Part shown: piece by piece, positions 62,150 through 64,000 of the stretch
Layout of the letters: every line of letters begins with the position of its first letter
How positions within the stretch are numbered: position 1 is the first letter of the stretch
NCBI GenBank assembly: GCA_964471825.1
Contig: CAYYKD010000002.1
Coordinates: forward strand, 62,001 to 126,000
DNA from: CAYYKD01 sp964471825
Lineage (GTDB): Bacteria > Spirochaetota > GWE2-31-10 > CAYYKD01
Reading direction: 5' to 3'
DNA: 64,000 nt
Translations under genes and position numbers: made by a program
Notes under the pieces: model-generated
The model's database searches: none
Seen by the model: only the letters and a program-made list of their open reading frames with translations
What the model was told of the DNA's origin: nothing

Positions 62150-64000
62150 TTTCTTCCCTATTTTTGTTTTGAGTTTGCTCTGGATATTCGATTCGGGAAT
62201 GATACATCCCTATCAGTACCCTTAGAAAAACTTTTTTTATCTTTGTAAGATCTTTGAGAGTCAGACCTGATTCATCAAGATGCCCCTCTAGAAATTTTTC
62301 ATCAAATATTCTGTCTAATAACTTTTCTATCTTTACCGCTGAAAATGATTTTAAAGATCTGCAGGTTGCCTCTACCTGGTCCGCCAGAAAAACTATTGCA
62401 GACTCCGGAAACTGGGGGTTTTTACCATTATATCTAAAAAATTCGCTACTTATATCCTCTTTTTCCGGTTCATTATTTTTTATTGCCATATCATAGAAGT
62501 ATTTAATTATGGTATTACCGTGGTGCTGACTGATAATATCAATTACCTCTTTAGGTAGTTTGTTATTTAATGCTTTTTCTGTACCTGCTTTAAGATGTCC
62601 CTTAATGATTGAAACAGAAATTGAAGGTTTTACAAGGTCATGCTTGTTGTGATCGCTCTGATTCTCGATAAAATAATCGGGATTATCAACCTTTCCAATA
62701 TCATGATAGTACCCCCCGACCCTGGCAAGGACTGCATTTGCTCCAATTTCTCGTGCAGCAGCCTCAGCAAGGTTACCTACTACAATTGAGTGATGGTAGG
62801 TTCCAATGGCTCCTGTAAATAGTGTCTGCATTAAAGGTGAAGACATATCAGAAAGCTCCTGTAGTCTGAAAATTGTTGGTGAATTTAACAACAGTTCTCC
62901 CAGAGCTATTATACCGATAGCAAGGAGTGATGAAAATAAACCATTAAATGATGCAAATACAAGTAGTGTAAAAATATCAATTAACGGGAAATTTGAGTTG
63001 AGAAATATAAATAATGTAATGAGAATATTTATTATTGATAGTTTTAATCCTGCAAGTAATAAGTCAGCACGCCCCTTAACACTTGAGATTGTAAAAACCG
63101 AACTAACCCCTGACGCAAATATAAATATAAATCCATATTCGTTGTAGTCTGAGATAACAAAAAACATCATTGCAAGAATTATTGAAAAGTAACTCGATAA
63201 TGATTTTGAAAAGAGAAAGGCCAGGGTAAATGTAAATGCAGATATTGGTAGGTATAAACCATAATAAGCACCTGATTTATCAAAACCAAGGTATGCCGGC
63301 AACGACATAAAAAAAACATAAACTACAAGCAGAATACTTATAAAGGCAGTATTTCTTACTCTAGAAAAAAATGCAGGATCAAAGTGAATTATGTAAAAAT
63401 ATGAAAAAATCATGATTGCAAGTGTAAAGAGAGTTAATGAGAGGGCCTTTTTTACATTAAAATGCCCCCCTGCCACTGACATTACGGCTTTTACTTTTGA
63501 TTCATTGTCTATAGTAATTAATTCGCCCTTTTTTAAGACCGGATCGCCCTTTTTGATAGTTTTATAGATAGGCTCGGCATTGTTTATTGCTTCCCTAAGC
63601 AATTGATCGGATAACTCCTTATCATAATGCAGATTAGGCTTTAATAATTCTTTTAGTGTGTTTTTTAGTACATGTTTTTCATTTGACTTCATGCCGTTTA
63701 GGTCTGAGACGATTTTGTTGTATAATTCATCCAGCACCTGATGTTTTATATTTAGATTATAAAGAGATAAAACCTCATCTTTTATTGTATTGTTTTCTGT
63801 TTTTCGAATGAAAACACCTGAGGCTTCAAGGATCTCAATTTTACTTTCACTTATTTCTATAAGACCTTTTTCAAGATAACCTGAGTATTCATCGATAATT
63901 TTTTCAGAGAGATTGTTATTTTCAAGAATCTGTTTTAGAAGGTTAAATTCCTGATTTCCTATGGAATAAACAAGGTCAGAATATTTTGCATTAAAGACTT
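62124..64000 (-). CDS. pgpH: Membrane HD-domain cyclic-di-AMP phosphodiesterase PgpH (7TM-HD), 5-prime part missing
   Basis: The frame is open from the stop at 62124 to the window end, so the gene is cut by the edge and at least 625 residues are present. An internal GTG at 63737 is not the true start. Part of the extracellular 7TM-HDED domain (conserved KKGDPVLKKGELIT) is followed by seven membrane segments and a cytoplasmic HD domain: GTYHHSIVVGNLAEAAA, then GGYYHDIGKVDNP with the catalytic His-Asp, and ISQHHGNTII. PgpH hydrolyses cyclic di-AMP to pApA. The order pgpH-ybeY-corC is widely conserved. Confidence 0.93.
   Translation of the reverse strand, partial: VFNAKYSDLVYSIGNQEFNLLKQILENNNLSEKIIDEYSGYLEKGLIEISESKIEILEASGVFIRKTENNTIKDEVLSLYNLNIKHQVLDELYNKIVSDLNGMKSNEKHVLKNTLKELLKPNLHYDKELSDQLLREAINNAEPIYKTIKKGDPVLKKGELITIDNESKVKAVMSVAGGHFNVKKALSLTLFTLAIMIFSYFYIIHFDPAFFSRVRNTAFISILLVVYVFFMSLPAYLGFDKSGAYYGLYLPISAFTFTLAFLFSKSLSSYFSIILAMMFFVISDYNEYGFIFIFASGVSSVFTISSVKGRADLLLAGLKLSIINILITLFIFLNSNFPLIDIFTLLVFASFNGLFSSLLAIGIIALGELLLNSPTIFRLQELSDMSSPLMQTLFTGAIGTYHHSIVVGNLAEAAAREIGANAVLARVGGYYHDIGKVDNPDYFIENQSDHNKHDLVKPSISVSIIKGHLKAGTEKALNNKLPKEVIDIISQHHGNTIIKYFYDMAIKNNEPEKEDISSEFFRYNGKNPQFPESAIVFLADQVEATCRSLKSFSAVKIEKLLDRIFDEKFLEGHLDESGLTLKDLTKIKKVFLRVLIGMYHSRIEYPEQTQNKNREENETNIQKN

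Noticed and set aside
63737..64000. PgpH starting at 63737
   Set aside because: The same frame is open upstream to the window end and the extracellular domain would be cut, so this is an internal GTG.
1..64000. CRISPR array, prophage or intact insertion sequence
   Set aside because: No regularly spaced repeats with unique spacers, no phage structural or integrase genes and no transposase were recognised. Only small non-coding inverted-repeat elements are present.

Overview
This window is a low-GC bacterial chromosome segment that most resembles a spirochaete (Spirochaetota). The reasons are family content and order, not a similarity search. There is a whiG/fliA flagellar sigma factor flanked by unknown membrane proteins and a Jag-N/DUF342 protein. 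There are two lipoprotein or membrane 7TM-DISM receptors fused to class III cyclase domains, several chemotaxis proteins, many TPR proteins, and tandem large proteins of a type I associate with spirochaetes. The sequence looks like a draft assembly: N runs lie at 1639-1675 and 6891-6900. I see no rRNA, tRNA, CRISPR array, prophage or intact transposase gene.

Layout. 1-6.6 kb: an outer-membrane-like protein with a double terminator, then the tail of a flagellar/motility regulon (two membrane proteins, WhiG sigma factor, DUF342 protein, a short charged protein, a membrane coiled-coil protein). 6.6-9.3 kb: a short divergent DnaK, broken only by an assembly gap, with a J-domain/HEAT partner. 9.3-13.2 kb: cheW-cheR-cheA. 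13.2-15.1 kb: a DUF1275 membrane protein and an orphan zinc/manganese-binding lipoprotein. 15.2-20.4 kb: two overlapping 7TM-DISM cyclase genes whose active sites are complementary, plus an SDR enzyme. 20.6-25.4 kb: an MCP, an esterase, galactokinase and a TIM-barrel protein. 26.3-34 kb: RecQ, a cyclophilin-FKBP fusion, small envelope proteins, a ComEC-like channel lacking its nuclease domain, and an EamA transporter. 34-38.9 kb: purine nucleoside phosphorylase, a TVP38-type membrane protein, and a periplasmic binding protein with a hybrid histidine kinase. 39-48 kb: a large TPR protein, GDP-fucose synthase, an MCP, a beta-barrel protein, a stand-alone MshEN-like domain, an RNA methyltransferase, and a secreted protein with nine calcium-loop repeats. 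48-56.3 kb: two tandem paralogues, a HAD phosphatase, a HisE-like protein, an M49-like metallopeptidase and unknown proteins. 56.4-64 kb, minus strand: an RRM protein, ACT protein plus phenylacetate-CoA ligase, a TPR protein, and corC-ybeY-pgpH, with pgpH running off the window end.

Main points for a second look. (1) The cyclase pair (15264-19656) looks like an obligate heterodimer split the way mammalian C1/C2 adenylyl cyclase is: the first protein keeps both metal aspartates and lacks the Asn/Arg pair, the second is the reverse. (2) A family of miniature inverted-repeat elements with GAGGCTCTTGCAAAAAT ends occurs at 26006-26186, 60548-60860, 51817-51859 and, as one end only, at 5614. The longest copy carries a small reading frame that the 181-bp copy has lost. 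Two other inverted-repeat elements of different sequence lie at 35909-36008 and 44876-44981.
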